A DNA stretch of 64,000 bases from Microbacterium memoriense (GCF_025398275.1 NZ_JAODOR010000004.1:186001-250000), one strand, 5' to 3'. Positions 17,524-25,425 are shown, counted from the first letter of the stretch. Translations and numbers: made by a program. The notes: generated by a model not told the origin, from the letters alone.

Positions 17524-18633
17524 ATGCTTGAATTCGATCCTGCCCCCGAAATCCAGGCCCTGCGGTCCACGTTCTCCGACATCGCAGCGGTCGTCGATGT
17601 CGACGCTCTGCGCGCCGAGATCGCCCGACTCTCCGAAGAGGCCGGCGCGCCCGACCTCTGGGACGACGTCGAGAAGGCGCAGAAGGTCACGAGCGCCCTC
17701 AGTCACCGCCAATCCGAGCTCAAGCGCGTCACGGACGTCGAGCAGCGACTGGACGACCTCGACGTCCTGGTCGAGATGGCCCTCGAGATGGATGACGAGG
17801 ACACCGCCGCCGAGGCGCGCAAGGAAATCTCAGATCTCCAGACGGTCATCGGTCAACTCGAGGTGCAGACTCTCCTCGACGGCGAATACGACGATCGCGC
17901 GGCTGTTGTCACGATCCGCTCGGGTGCCGGCGGCGACGATGCCACGGACTTCGCCGAGATGCTCCTGCGTATGTACTTGCGGTGGGCCGAACGACACAAG
18001 TACGCCGTCAAGGTGATGGACACGTCCTACGCGGAGGGCGCCGGCATCAAATCAACGACGTTCGAAGTGGATGCGCCCTACGCCTACGGCACGTTGTCGG
18101 TCGAAGCGGGCACCCACCGTCTCGCCCGCATCAGCCCGTTCGGCGGTGCCGACAAACGCCAGACGAGCTTCGCGGCCGTCGAGGTCATCCCGGTGATGGA
18201 AGAGGCCAAGGAAGTCGAGGTGCCGGAAGGCGACATTCGTGTCGACGTGTTCCGCTCGTCGGGTCCGGGAGGCCAGTCCGTCAACACGACCGACTCTGCG
18301 GTGCGCATCACGCACCTTCCGACCGGCATCGTCGTGTCGATGCAGAACGAGAAGTCGCAGATCCAGAACCGTGCGGCCGCGATGCGCGTGCTGCAGACCC
18401 GACTCATGCTCCTGCAGAAGGAGCAGGAGGCGGCCACGAAGAAGGAACTCGCCGGCACGATCACGGCGAGTTGGGGCGATCAGATGCGTTCGTACTTCCT
18501 GTACGGCCAGCAACTCGTCAAGGACCTCCGCACCGGCTACGAGGTCGGAAACCCAGCCTCCGTCTTCGACGGTGATCTGGACGGTCTGATTGCGGCCGGC
18601 ATCCGCTGGCGCAAGCGCAAAGACGACGACTGA
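17524..18633 (+). CDS. prfB: Peptide chain release factor 2
   Basis: Releases finished proteins at UGA and UAA codons. The 369-residue protein has the N-terminal domain, the SPF stop-codon motif at 204-206 and GGQ at 249-251, both intact. The coding frame runs uninterrupted from ATG 17524, so the autoregulatory frameshift known from E. coli RF2 is absent. A leaderless promoter box (TAGTCT) precedes the ATG. In many actinobacteria prfB is followed directly by ftsE; here a four-gene cassette lies between. Confidence 0.96.
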   Translation: MLEFDPAPEIQALRSTFSDIAAVVDVDALRAEIARLSEEAGAPDLWDDVEKAQKVTSALSHRQSELKRVTDVEQRLDDLDVLVEMALEMDDEDTAAEARKEISDLQTVIGQLEVQTLLDGEYDDRAAVVTIRSGAGGDDATDFAEMLLRMYLRWAERHKYAVKVMDTSYAEGAGIKSTTFEVDAPYAYGTLSVEAGTHRLARISPFGGADKRQTSFAAVEVIPVMEEAKEVEVPEGDIRVDVFRSSGPGGQSVNTTDSAVRITHLPTGIVVSMQNEKSQIQNRAAAMRVLQTRLMLLQKEQEAATKKELAGTITASWGDQMRSYFLYGQQLVKDLRTGYEVGNPASVFDGDLDGLIAAGIRWRKRKDDD

Positions 18634-18697
18634 CGCCCCGCGGACCCCGTGTCCGCGCGCGACCGGGAAACTTCCGCGAAGAAATTCTTCCGCAGGT

Positions 18698-18725
18698 GCA
18701 TCCGAATCTCTCGATTCGGGCGAAT
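18698..18725 (+). promoter_or_regulatory. Candidate SigK-like ECF sigma promoter
   Basis: GCATCC (18698-18703), a 16-base spacer and GCGAAT (18720-18725) match the mycobacterial SigK promoter pattern CCATCC-N16/17-CCGAAT at 10 of 12 positions. It lies about 45 bases before the DUF4397 start, and the same cassette encodes an ECF sigma factor and an RskA-like anti-sigma factor. A 7-base inverted repeat (CCGAATC / GATTCGG, 18702-18719) overlaps it. GCATCC is frequent in this genome, which weakens the -35 match. Confidence 0.45.
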
Positions 18726-18771
18726 ACATCTGTGACGGCGCGAACAGCGCGCCGCGCGGAAGGAGAACATC

Positions 18772-19596
18772 ATGATGCGATCCAGGATCGCTGTCGGCAT
18801 TGCTGCCGCAGCGCTCGCCACGCTCGGCTTCGCGGCCCCCGCCTCGGCGGCCGATGAAGCGTCACTGTCCGTCCTGCACGGCATTCCCGACACACCCGTC
18901 GATGTCTACGTCAATGGTGCGTTGACGATCGACGACTTCCAGCCCGGCGACCTCGCCGGGCCGCTGATGCTCGCTGCCGGCGACTACGAAGTCGCGTTGA
19001 CGGCAACGGACGCCCCCGACGCCTCCGCACCCGTGCTGGGCCCGGTTACTCTCACACTGGCCGCCAACACGTCGTACACAGCCGTCGCCCACCTCACCGA
19101 GGCCGGCGAGCCCAGCGCGAAGCTGTTCACGAACGAGACGGCCACGACCGCGGCAGGCGAAGGGCGACTGACTGTCCGGCACGTCGCAGCGGCTCCCGCC
19201 GTCGACATCCTGGCTGGGGGTGCCGCCGTCGCGGAAGGGTTGACCAACCCGAATGAGGCGACGCTCAACCTTCCCGCCGGAACGGTCTCTGCCGCCGTCG
19301 CCCTGGCCGGCACGACCGACCCGGTGCTCGGCCCGACAGACGTCACCGTGGCGGAAGGATCGCTGACGATCGTCTACGCGTGGGGGAGTGCTGCTGACAG
19401 CAACCTCGCCCTGGCCGTGCAGACGATCGACGGCCTGCACTCCGACCCCAACGGCGTGAACACCGGTTCGGCCGGTCTCGTCGCAGAGAACCGTGGCGCT
19501 GGTTCGACCCCGGCGCTGCTCCTCGCCGGCGGCCTGCTGTTGGTCGCGGGAGCCGCGGTGATCGTTCGTCGCCGCACGGCGCACGCGCACTCGTGA
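18772..19596 (+). CDS. Secreted DUF4397 domain surface protein
   Basis: A 274-residue exported protein. A signal peptide (1-26, ending APASA) is followed by two repeats of a beta-rich DUF4397 unit (about 30-125 and 130-225; each begins with a strand like LSVLHGIPDTPVDVY or LTVRHVAAAPAVDIL). A linker and a C-terminal membrane helix with a basic tail (about 244-270, ending RRRTAHAHS) follow. This is the layout of a sortase substrate, but no LPXTG-like motif is visible before the helix. RBS AAGGAG precedes ATG 18772. It is first in a cassette with a sortase, sigma and anti-sigma factor. Confidence 0.88.
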   Translation: MMRSRIAVGIAAAALATLGFAAPASAADEASLSVLHGIPDTPVDVYVNGALTIDDFQPGDLAGPLMLAAGDYEVALTATDAPDASAPVLGPVTLTLAANTSYTAVAHLTEAGEPSAKLFTNETATTAAGEGRLTVRHVAAAPAVDILAGGAAVAEGLTNPNEATLNLPAGTVSAAVALAGTTDPVLGPTDVTVAEGSLTIVYAWGSAADSNLALAVQTIDGLHSDPNGVNTGSAGLVAENRGAGSTPALLLAGGLLLVAGAAVIVRRRTAHAHS

Positions 19597-20246
19597 TCAT
19601 GGGCGATCGCGGTCTTTCCGTTCTCGGCGGAGTCTCCCTCCCTGCCGTGGTCGTGGCCGTGTCGCTCCTTACGGGTTGCTCTCCCTCCGTCCCCAGCGGG
19701 GAGGAGACGTCGGCCGCGGTGACCCCTGCACCGCGGCCGACGGCCGTCCTCGACGTGCCGGTCGCTCCGGCCACTGCCCCGCCCGTCGTTGCGCAGATCC
19801 CGCCCACGGAGATGCGCATCGACGCGATCGAGGCAGTCCTGCCGATCACGCCGGTCGGCGCGAAGGACGACGGCTCGATGGACATCCCGACGCGGCCTTC
19901 CGAAGCCGGATGGTATCGCTTCGGACCGACCCCGGGGGCTCCCGAAGGCTCAGCGGTGGTGGCGGCGCACGTCGACTCGCGCGTGTACGGGGTCGGTCCG
20001 CTGGGGCGGCTCCGCGACCTGCCGGTCGGGTCCGTGATCGACGTGACCGATGCCGCCGGCGTCGTGCACGCCTTCGAGGTCACGTCGGTGACCTACATTC
20101 CTCGGGCGGAACTTCCCGTCGCACAGTATTTCGCCCGTACAGGCGAGCGGATGCTGGTGATCATCACCTGTGGCGGCTCTTTCGACGAGGCCACCCGGTC
20201 CTATAGCGACAATGTGGTGGCCGTCGCCCGTCCTCTGGATGCATGA
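19593..20246 (+). CDS. Class F-type sortase
   Basis: A surface transpeptidase of 217 residues. The catalytic set is intact: His126 (AAHVDS), Cys193 (ITCGG) and Arg202 (TRSYS). The N-terminus holds a hydrophobic stretch ending LLTGC at Cys29, which reads as a lipobox, so the enzyme may be lipid-anchored instead of, or as well as, held by the helix. A Pro/Ala-rich linker (40-70) precedes the domain. The start overlaps the DUF4397 stop by 4 bases, so that protein is the likely partner. The class is assigned by length and motif context. Confidence 0.88.
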   Translation: MIMGDRGLSVLGGVSLPAVVVAVSLLTGCSPSVPSGEETSAAVTPAPRPTAVLDVPVAPATAPPVVAQIPPTEMRIDAIEAVLPITPVGAKDDGSMDIPTRPSEAGWYRFGPTPGAPEGSAVVAAHVDSRVYGVGPLGRLRDLPVGSVIDVTDAAGVVHAFEVTSVTYIPRAELPVAQYFARTGERMLVIITCGGSFDEATRSYSDNVVAVARPLDA

Positions 20247-20833
20247 TGGCTATGGCGGCCGTGTGCGGCGGCCCGGAGGGAGACGTCATCGACGACGATG
20301 AAGACCGCCAGATCGCGCGGGCATTCGCCGACGGCGACGCTGCGGCCCTCAAGCAGATCTACGATCGGTGGTCCCGCCTGGTCTACACGCTGGCCCTGCG
20401 ATCGCTGGGCGATCAGAGCGAAGCCGAGGACGTCACCCAGGGGACCTTCGTCTCGGCGTGGAAAGCGCGCGAGAGCTACGACGAGGCGCGCGCGTCGCTG
20501 TCCACCTGGCTCATCACCATCGCGCGCAGACGGATCGCCGATGCCCACCGTGTGCGCGCGCACAGCGCCCGGGTGCTGGGCGCCCTGCAACAGCAGGCGG
20601 AGCCCGCGGTGCAGCAAGAGCCCGATGTCGCCGACGCGATCCTGGTGGCACAGGAACTCGAGCTTCTCGAACCGGATGCCCGCAGCGTCGTGCGTCTGGC
20701 GTTCTACGATGACCTGACACACGCGCAGATCTCGGAACGGCTGGGCATGCCGCTCGGCACGGTGAAGAGTCATCTGCGGCGGAGTTTGCAGCGGATGCGG
20801 ACCAGATTGGAGGGCAACCGTGTCGCATATTGA
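20243..20833 (+). CDS. ECF-type RNA polymerase sigma factor (SigK-like)
   Basis: A 196-residue alternative sigma factor. Region 2 (about 25-95) has the IYDRWSRLVYTLA and EAEDVTQGTFVSAW blocks, and region 4 (about 135-190) has the helix-turn-helix THAQISERLGMPLGTVKSHLRR. The start overlaps the sortase stop (ATGA), and the stop overlaps the anti-sigma gene. Together with the RskA-like partner this resembles the SigK group (ECF19). I infer that it drives the DUF4397-sortase cassette, including itself, from the promoter near 18700. Confidence 0.92.
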   Translation: MMAMAAVCGGPEGDVIDDDEDRQIARAFADGDAAALKQIYDRWSRLVYTLALRSLGDQSEAEDVTQGTFVSAWKARESYDEARASLSTWLITIARRRIADAHRVRAHSARVLGALQQQAEPAVQQEPDVADAILVAQELELLEPDARSVVRLAFYDDLTHAQISERLGMPLGTVKSHLRRSLQRMRTRLEGNRVAY

Positions 20834-21539
20834 TCCCGACCATCTCGCGATCGAGGCCCTCGAAGGTGACGCCCTCGCTCATGACGACAGTGGGCACCTC
20901 GCGCAGTGCGACCAGTGCCAGGATGACCTTCGCGCCCTCCGCCGCGCCGTCCGCGCCGGGCGTTCGAGCGCGCCCGATGGGCTGTCCACGCCCGGCGAAC
21001 ACGTCTGGGAGGCGATCGCGGTGGAGGTGGCGGCCGACAGCCCGGCCGTGGCTTCCGTGATCCCGCCGGCCGAGACATCCTCGCGGCGACACCACGCGCC
21101 CCGTCGCCGTCGAGGTCCTCGGCTCGCGCTGGTTGTGAGCGCGCTGACGGCCGCCGCGGCCGCAGTCGCGATCGCCCTCGTGATCCTGATCCCACGCCCC
21201 GTCGGCATCGCCACCGCGACACTCGACGCATTCCCCGACCATCCCGGTGCGCGGGGTACCGCCGAGCTCGAGCGGGAGCCGGATGGCACCGAGCACGTGC
21301 GCGTCGAACTCGATGCGGACGTGCCGGACGACGGATTCCGAGAAGTGTGGCTTCTCGCCGAGGACGGTTCGGCGTTGGTCAGTCTCGGGGTCCTCGACGG
21401 CAGCGCCGGATCCTTCACCGTGCCGGGCGACGTCGACACGAGTCGGTTTTCGGTCGTCGATGTCTCGCAGGAACCGACCGACGGCGGTGCCGAGCACTCG
21501 GGCGATTCGATCGTGCGGGGTCAGCTCACCAGGTCGTGA
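20820..21539 (+). CDS. Anti-sigma factor, RskA-like
   Basis: A 239-residue membrane anti-sigma factor. The cytoplasmic part has a zinc anti-sigma motif His26-x3-Cys30-x2-Cys33. One membrane helix spans about 102-124, and the outer part (about 135-239) resembles the anti-sigma-K factor RskA C-terminal domain (FREVWLLAEDGSALVSLG, then GSFTVPGDVD). GTG 20820 overlaps the sigma gene by 14 bases. Regulated proteolysis of such proteins frees the sigma factor when a surface signal is sensed. Confidence 0.9.
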   Translation: MSHIDPDHLAIEALEGDALAHDDSGHLAQCDQCQDDLRALRRAVRAGRSSAPDGLSTPGEHVWEAIAVEVAADSPAVASVIPPAETSSRRHHAPRRRRGPRLALVVSALTAAAAAVAIALVILIPRPVGIATATLDAFPDHPGARGTAELEREPDGTEHVRVELDADVPDDGFREVWLLAEDGSALVSLGVLDGSAGSFTVPGDVDTSRFSVVDVSQEPTDGGAEHSGDSIVRGQLTRS

Positions 21540-21579
21540 CCCGCGGGGTGTCGCATCCGGCATCCTTCCGTGACCCGCT

Positions 21580-21585
21580 TAGGCT
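21580..21585 (+). promoter_or_regulatory. -10 box (TAGGCT) of ftsE
   Basis: TAGGCT ends 9 bases before the ATG at 21595; leaderless spacing. It gives ftsEX its own promoter, separate from the sigma cassette upstream. Confidence 0.6.
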
Positions 21586-21594
21586 CGTCAGGTC

Positions 21595-22608
21595 ATGATC
21601 CGGTTCGAGCACGTCACCAAGAGATTCCGTGGGACCAGCAAGCCGGCGTTGAACGACGTCGACTTCGAGGTCCAGCGCGGTGAGTTCGTCTTCCTCGTCG
21701 GGGCTTCCGGCTCGGGCAAGTCCTCGTGTCTGCGGCTGATCCTGCGCGAAGACCAGCCGAGCGAGGGTCGCGTCGTCGTCCTCGGCCGTGATCTGCACTC
21801 CCTGTCGAGCCGCAAGGTTCCGTACTTCCGTCGGCACATCGGGTCGGTGTTCCAGGACTTCCGGCTTTTGCCGAACAAGACGGTGTTCCAAAACGTCGCC
21901 TTCACGCTCCAGGTGATCGGGTCCTCGCGCGCGTTCATCCAGCAAGCGGTGCCCGAGGTGCTCGCCCTCGTCGGACTCGAAGGCAAAGACAAGCGATTGC
22001 CGCACGAGTTGTCCGGCGGTGAGCAGCAGCGCGTCGCGATCGCGCGCGCTCTCGTGAACCGGCCGCAGATCCTCCTCGCCGATGAGCCCACGGGCAACCT
22101 CGACCCGGCCACATCGGTCGACATCATGCAGCTGCTCGCGCGGATCAACGCCGGAGGGACCACCGTCGTGATGGCGACCCACGAGGCCGGCTTCGTCGAC
22201 CAGATGAAGCGCCGTGTGATCGAGCTCCGCGGCGGAGTCATGGTGCGCGACGATCGCCACGGGGGATACGGCGACACCTCCGCGATCCCGAGCCTGACTC
22301 CGCAGGCGGAGAAGGGCGCGGCCGCCACGGCAGCCTTGACCGCCGTCCTGCAGCTTCAGCGGGAGATCGCCGCACAGCCGGCTCCGGCGGCTCCGGATGC
22401 CGCGGTCGTCCCGGCATCCGATCCCGCACCCGCCACGACGACAGAACCGGAAGTCGATCCCGCGCCCGGGACCCGGCCCATCAAGATCGCCGCACCGGCG
22501 GTGGACCTGGACGGCCTGGGGATCGGCGGCCTCGATGCCGACGGACGCGGCGTCGCCGACCGATTGGGCCTCGGCCAGGAAGAGGACGAAGTGGGGCCCA
22601 CGACATGA
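21595..22608 (+). CDS. ftsE: Cell division ATP-binding protein FtsE with C-terminal extension
   Basis: The ATPase of FtsEX, which activates peptidoglycan hydrolases at the division septum. Residues 1-228 form the ABC domain: Walker A GASGSGKSS (about 38-46), Q-loop in FQDFRLLPNKTV, signature LSGGEQQRVA and Walker B ILLADEPTGNLD. The protein is 337 residues, over 100 longer than usual FtsE. The extra part (about 235-337) is Ala/Pro/Thr-rich and acidic at its end, so probably disordered. The stop overlaps the ftsX start. Confidence 0.95.
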   Translation: MIRFEHVTKRFRGTSKPALNDVDFEVQRGEFVFLVGASGSGKSSCLRLILREDQPSEGRVVVLGRDLHSLSSRKVPYFRRHIGSVFQDFRLLPNKTVFQNVAFTLQVIGSSRAFIQQAVPEVLALVGLEGKDKRLPHELSGGEQQRVAIARALVNRPQILLADEPTGNLDPATSVDIMQLLARINAGGTTVVMATHEAGFVDQMKRRVIELRGGVMVRDDRHGGYGDTSAIPSLTPQAEKGAAATAALTAVLQLQREIAAQPAPAAPDAAVVPASDPAPATTTEPEVDPAPGTRPIKIAAPAVDLDGLGIGGLDADGRGVADRLGLGQEEDEVGPTT

Positions 22609-23519
22609 GGATGCAGCTGATCCTCGGTGAGGCGCTCACCGGACTCCGCCGAAACGCGTCGATGGTGATCTCCGTCGTGCTCGTGACGTTCGTCTCGCTG
22701 ACTTTCGTCGGCGCGGCGATGCTCATGCAGATCCAGATCGGCAAGATGCAGGACTATTGGGCCGATCGGGCCCAGGTCGCCGTCTTCATGTGCCGCGCCG
22801 ATTCGACCGTCACGACCTGTGTCGACGGAGCCGCGACGCAGGAGCAACTCGACGCCGTCGCCGCCCAGCTCGACAGCCCCGCGCTCGGCGCTGTCGTGCG
22901 CGATGTTCGGTTCGAGTCATCGGACGAGGCGTACCAGAACCTCCTCGACCTCTACGGGCAGGAATACGCCGACTACGTCACGCCCGAACAACTGGGGGAA
23001 ACCTACTGGGTCAATCTCGTGGACCCGGCCCAATCCGACGTCATCACGGAGGCCTTCAACGGCACTCCGGGTGTCGACAACGTCCGCAATCAACTGCAAT
23101 ACCTGGAGCCGTTGTTCTCGGCGCTGACCGTGGCGACCTATATCGCGGTCGGCATCGCGGGGCTCATGCTGATCGCTGCCGTCCTGCTCATCTCGACGAC
23201 GATCCGCCTGTCCGCTTTTGCGCGGCGAAAAGAGCTCGGGATCATGCGATTGGTGGGAGCCTCGAACCGGTTCATCCAGACGCCGTTCATCCTCGAAGGT
23301 GTCTTCGCCGCCTTCATCGGATCGCTGTTGGCCGGCGGCGCGATCGTCGCCGGCATCCACTTCGGGGTCAACGGCTATCTGAAGGACCGGATCGACTTCA
23401 TCACCAAATGGGTCGACATATCGGATGCGGCTGTCGTCATCCCGATCATCATCCTGATCGGACTCCTGCTCGCAGCACTGTCGGCCGGATTCGCGATCCG
23501 CCGATGGTTGCGCACCTGA
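22605..23519 (+). CDS. ftsX: Cell division permease-like protein FtsX
   Basis: The membrane partner of FtsE, 304 residues. One N-terminal helix (about 21-45) is followed by a large outer domain (about 50-170) with two cysteines that could form a disulfide (FMCRADSTVTTC), then three helices toward the C-terminus (about 175-200, 225-250 and 275-298) with the FtsX-family segment RRKELGIMRLVGASN. The ATG overlaps ftsE by 4 bases. The outer domain is the part expected to contact a NlpC/P60-type hydrolase. Confidence 0.95.
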   Translation: MRMQLILGEALTGLRRNASMVISVVLVTFVSLTFVGAAMLMQIQIGKMQDYWADRAQVAVFMCRADSTVTTCVDGAATQEQLDAVAAQLDSPALGAVVRDVRFESSDEAYQNLLDLYGQEYADYVTPEQLGETYWVNLVDPAQSDVITEAFNGTPGVDNVRNQLQYLEPLFSALTVATYIAVGIAGLMLIAAVLLISTTIRLSAFARRKELGIMRLVGASNRFIQTPFILEGVFAAFIGSLLAGGAIVAGIHFGVNGYLKDRIDFITKWVDISDAAVVIPIIILIGLLLAALSAGFAIRRWLRT

Positions 23520-23533
23520 GGCAGCGGTCCGGG

Positions 23534-23539
23534 TAGACT
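23534..23539 (+). promoter_or_regulatory. -10 box (TAGACT) of smpB
   Basis: TAGACT lies 34 bases before the ATG. Here a short leader with Shine-Dalgarno GGGGGAGG is present, so smpB is not leaderless. Confidence 0.5.
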
Positions 23540-23573
23540 GACAGGCTGCCATCCGGATCGAGAGGGGGAGGAC

Positions 23574-24050
23574 ATGCCCAAGGAACGCGGAGAGAAGGTC
23601 GTCGCGACCAATCGTCGCGCGCGCCACGAGTACGCGATCGAGAAGACGTACGAGGCGGGGCTCGTCCTCACCGGTACCGAAGTGAAGTCGCTCCGTGAGG
23701 GACGCGCCAACCTGAGCGACGGGTACGCGTACATCGACGGTGGCCAGGCGTACCTCGATGCCGTGCACATCCCGGAGTATGCGCAGGGGCACTGGACGAA
23801 CCACGCGTCCAAGCGCACGCGCAAGCTCTTGCTGCACAAGGAAGAGATCATCAAGCTGTCGCACGCGGTGTCGGCCGGTGGCTACACGCTGATTCCCCTA
23901 AAGCTCTACTTCTCCGATGGCCGGGCCAAAGTCGAAATCGCCGTCGCCAAGGGCATGCGCGAGTTTGAGAAGCGTCAGACGATCCGCGAGCGCGAAGACA
24001 AGCGCGAGGCCGAGCGGGCGATGCGCGCCCGCAACCGCCTCGGCGACTGA
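23574..24050 (+). CDS. smpB: SsrA-binding protein
   Basis: Binds tmRNA and guides it to stalled ribosomes (trans-translation). The 158-residue protein has the family blocks [21 protein letters not shown] and [13 protein letters not shown] in the oligonucleotide-binding fold, then [10 protein letters not shown], and a basic tail (from about 130) that mimics mRNA in the ribosome. A GGGGGAGG Shine-Dalgarno precedes ATG 23574. Its RNA partner, ssrA, lies about 0.9 kb downstream, beyond one convergent gene. Confidence 0.96.
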   Translation: MPKERGEKVVATNRRARHEYAIEKTYEAGLVLTGTEVKSLREGRANLSDGYAYIDGGQAYLDAVHIPEYAQGHWTNHASKRTRKLLLHKEEIIKLSHAVSAGGYTLIPLKLYFSDGRAKVEIAVAKGMREFEKRQTIREREDKREAERAMRARNRLGD

Positions 24051-24081
24051 CCGCGGTCCGCGCGCCGGCAGGCGCTATGAC

Positions 24082-24145
24082 CGCAGAATGTCGCGATCTC
24101 CGCAGGGGGATGCGGCATCCGGTGCGGAGATGTCGACATTCTGCG
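24082..24145. repeat. REP-like palindromic element between smpB and the SIMPL gene
   Basis: Two 23-base arms (24082-24104 and 24123-24145) are inverted copies with two mismatches. The 18-base centre holds a smaller dyad, GGATGC-G-GCATCC. The right arm contains CGACATTCTGCG, which matches CGACATGCTGCG in the element at 50687-50764 at 11 of 12 positions. Both elements sit between convergent genes, consistent with a termination or nucleoid-binding role. Confidence 0.6.
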
Positions 24146-24198
24146 AAGTTCGTGACCCGCAGTCGGGCGGATGCCGGGCGAGGCGCCGGGATCGACGG

Positions 24199-24864
24199 TC
24201 AGCTCGCGGCGAACCGCGCCTCGACAGCGGCCGTGATGACGATTTCCTCGGGGTGGAAGTCGATCGCCGGTGCGGCGCCGACATCCATCGAGATCGCCGT
24301 CCTAGCGAACATCCGCGGGCTCGGCGCCGTCTCCTGACCTTGCGTGAGCAGCCCGAGATCAGCGATCTCGAGCGGCGTGACCGTGGTGCAGTCGATCGCG
24401 GCGGCGTACGAGGTGGCGCGTTCGACGGCGACCGCGACAGCCGCCGTGGCGACCGCGCGTTCGGTGCGCGCGCGGGTGTCGGGGGTGAGCTGCCAGTTGA
24501 CCGCGCCGATGTGCAGGCCCTCTTGCGTGGCGATCCCGTTGAGCCAATCAGACAGGGCGACGAAGTCCGCGAAGGTCGCGATGATGTCCACGGATGCGTG
24601 ATGGACGAGGTCGAGCTGATGACCCTCGTTGTTCCAGGGGCGGTCGGACCAGATCGAGACGCGCTCTGCCGACCAGTCTTCGATCGTGCCCGCGGCCTTG
24701 CGTGCTGCGAGGTCTTCGCGCACCGGCGCGGCGAGCGCCGCGATGCGTTCCACCACACCGCCGCGCTGCGGACCGTCGACCGCCGCGGAAATGTGTGCGA
24801 CGGCGCGTTCGGGAGCCACACGCGCTTCGTCGGAACCCCGGACCGTGATGATGACCTCGCTCAT
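24199..24864 (-). CDS. SIMPL domain (DUF541) protein
   Basis: A 221-residue SIMPL/DUF541 protein; members are often periplasmic, and their role is poorly known. This one begins SEVIITVRGSDEARV without any signal peptide, so it is likely cytoplasmic. The repeats of alternating strands and helices and the conserved HHASVDIIATFADF segment support the call. ATG 24864 follows a TAGAGT box by 7 bases. It lies convergent to smpB and divergent from the tmRNA gene. Confidence 0.85.
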   Translation of the reverse strand: MSEVIITVRGSDEARVAPERAVAHISAAVDGPQRGGVVERIAALAAPVREDLAARKAAGTIEDWSAERVSIWSDRPWNNEGHQLDLVHHASVDIIATFADFVALSDWLNGIATQEGLHIGAVNWQLTPDTRARTERAVATAAVAVAVERATSYAAAIDCTTVTPLEIADLGLLTQGQETAPSPRMFARTAISMDVGAAPAIDFHPEEIVITAAVEARFAAS

Positions 24865-24871
24865 ACGAGCG

Positions 24872-24877
24872 ACTCTA
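24872..24877 (-). promoter_or_regulatory. -10 box (TAGAGT) of the SIMPL gene
   Basis: Minus-strand TAGAGT, 7 bases before ATG 24864; leaderless spacing. Only 13 bases separate it from the divergent ssrA box. Confidence 0.55.
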
Positions 24878-24890
24878 CGCCGCGCGGTGA

Positions 24891-24896
24891 TAGGCT
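24891..24896 (+). promoter_or_regulatory. -10 box (TAGGCT) of the ssrA precursor
   Basis: TAGGCT would start a transcript near 24903, about 80 bases before the mature tmRNA 5' end. The leader contains a hairpin with arms TGCTCGG (24901-24907) and CCGAGCA (24920-24926), removed on maturation. Confidence 0.5.
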
Positions 24897-24985
24897 GGGA
24901 TGCTCGGGCGCCCCGGCATCCGAGCACAACTCCACAGCGTGACAGTGGCTCATTCGCCGCACGGCCGAAAGGTCGAAAGGCTCAC

Positions 24986-25354
24986 GGGGCTGATCGGTTT
25001 CGACAGCGCCTGCGAATCTGCGAGAAGCGGGCCGAGGATGCAGGGTTATCTCGTTAACGATCTCTGCAAAACTATAAGTGCCGAAACCAAGCGCACTGAG
25101 TTCGCCCTCGCTGCATAAGCGAGCCTGAACTCCGTCAGACCGTAGGCGATCCCGCTACGGATCCTGGCGTCATCTAGGGATCTTGCTGTGTGACGGGGTC
25201 TCGACGTCACACGGGACTCTTCTGGGACTGGGCTTGTCGACTTAGGTGTCTGTGACAAAGGTCGGAGCCGAGCAGAACGTTTTCACAGACTGCGCCCGGA
25301 GAAAACGCAGTATCTCAGCGTTGGACGGGGGTTCGATTCCCCCCAGCTCCACGA
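24986..25354 (+). ncRNA. ssrA: Transfer-messenger RNA (tmRNA)
   Basis: The 5' end GGGGCTG pairs with CAGCTCC near the 3' end, forming the tRNA-like acceptor stem; GATCGGTTTCGACAG and GGTTCGATTCCCC are the standard D- and T-arm regions. The internal reading frame ends at TAA 25116-25118. With resume codon GCC at 25080 the proteolysis tag reads AETKRTEFALAA, a typical length with the ALAA degradation end. The final bases are CGA where CCA is expected, so CCA is added after transcription. The resume codon is my inference from tag length and position. Confidence 0.95.
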
Positions 25355-25372
25355 TGTCACTGTCACCAGTGG

Positions 25373-25412
25373 AAGACCCCGGTCTGCGTGTGCGCACGCG
25401 GGCCGGGGTCTT
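25373..25412. terminator. Terminator of ssrA (bidirectional hairpin)
   Basis: Arms AAGACCCCGG (25373-25382) and CCGGGGTCTT (25403-25412) enclose a smaller GCGTG/CACGC stem, followed by TGTCTGTCT. It separates ssrA from the convergent lipoprotein gene. Confidence 0.75.
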
Positions 25413-25425
25413 TGTCTGTCTGCGG

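Noticed and set aside
16170..17531. A 453-residue plus-strand frame
   Set aside because: Antisense to the MFS transporter; charged low-complexity translation typical of a shadow.
17524..17700. Programmed frameshift in prfB
   Set aside because: The coding frame is continuous from the ATG and no in-frame UGA with a slippery site is present near codon 25.
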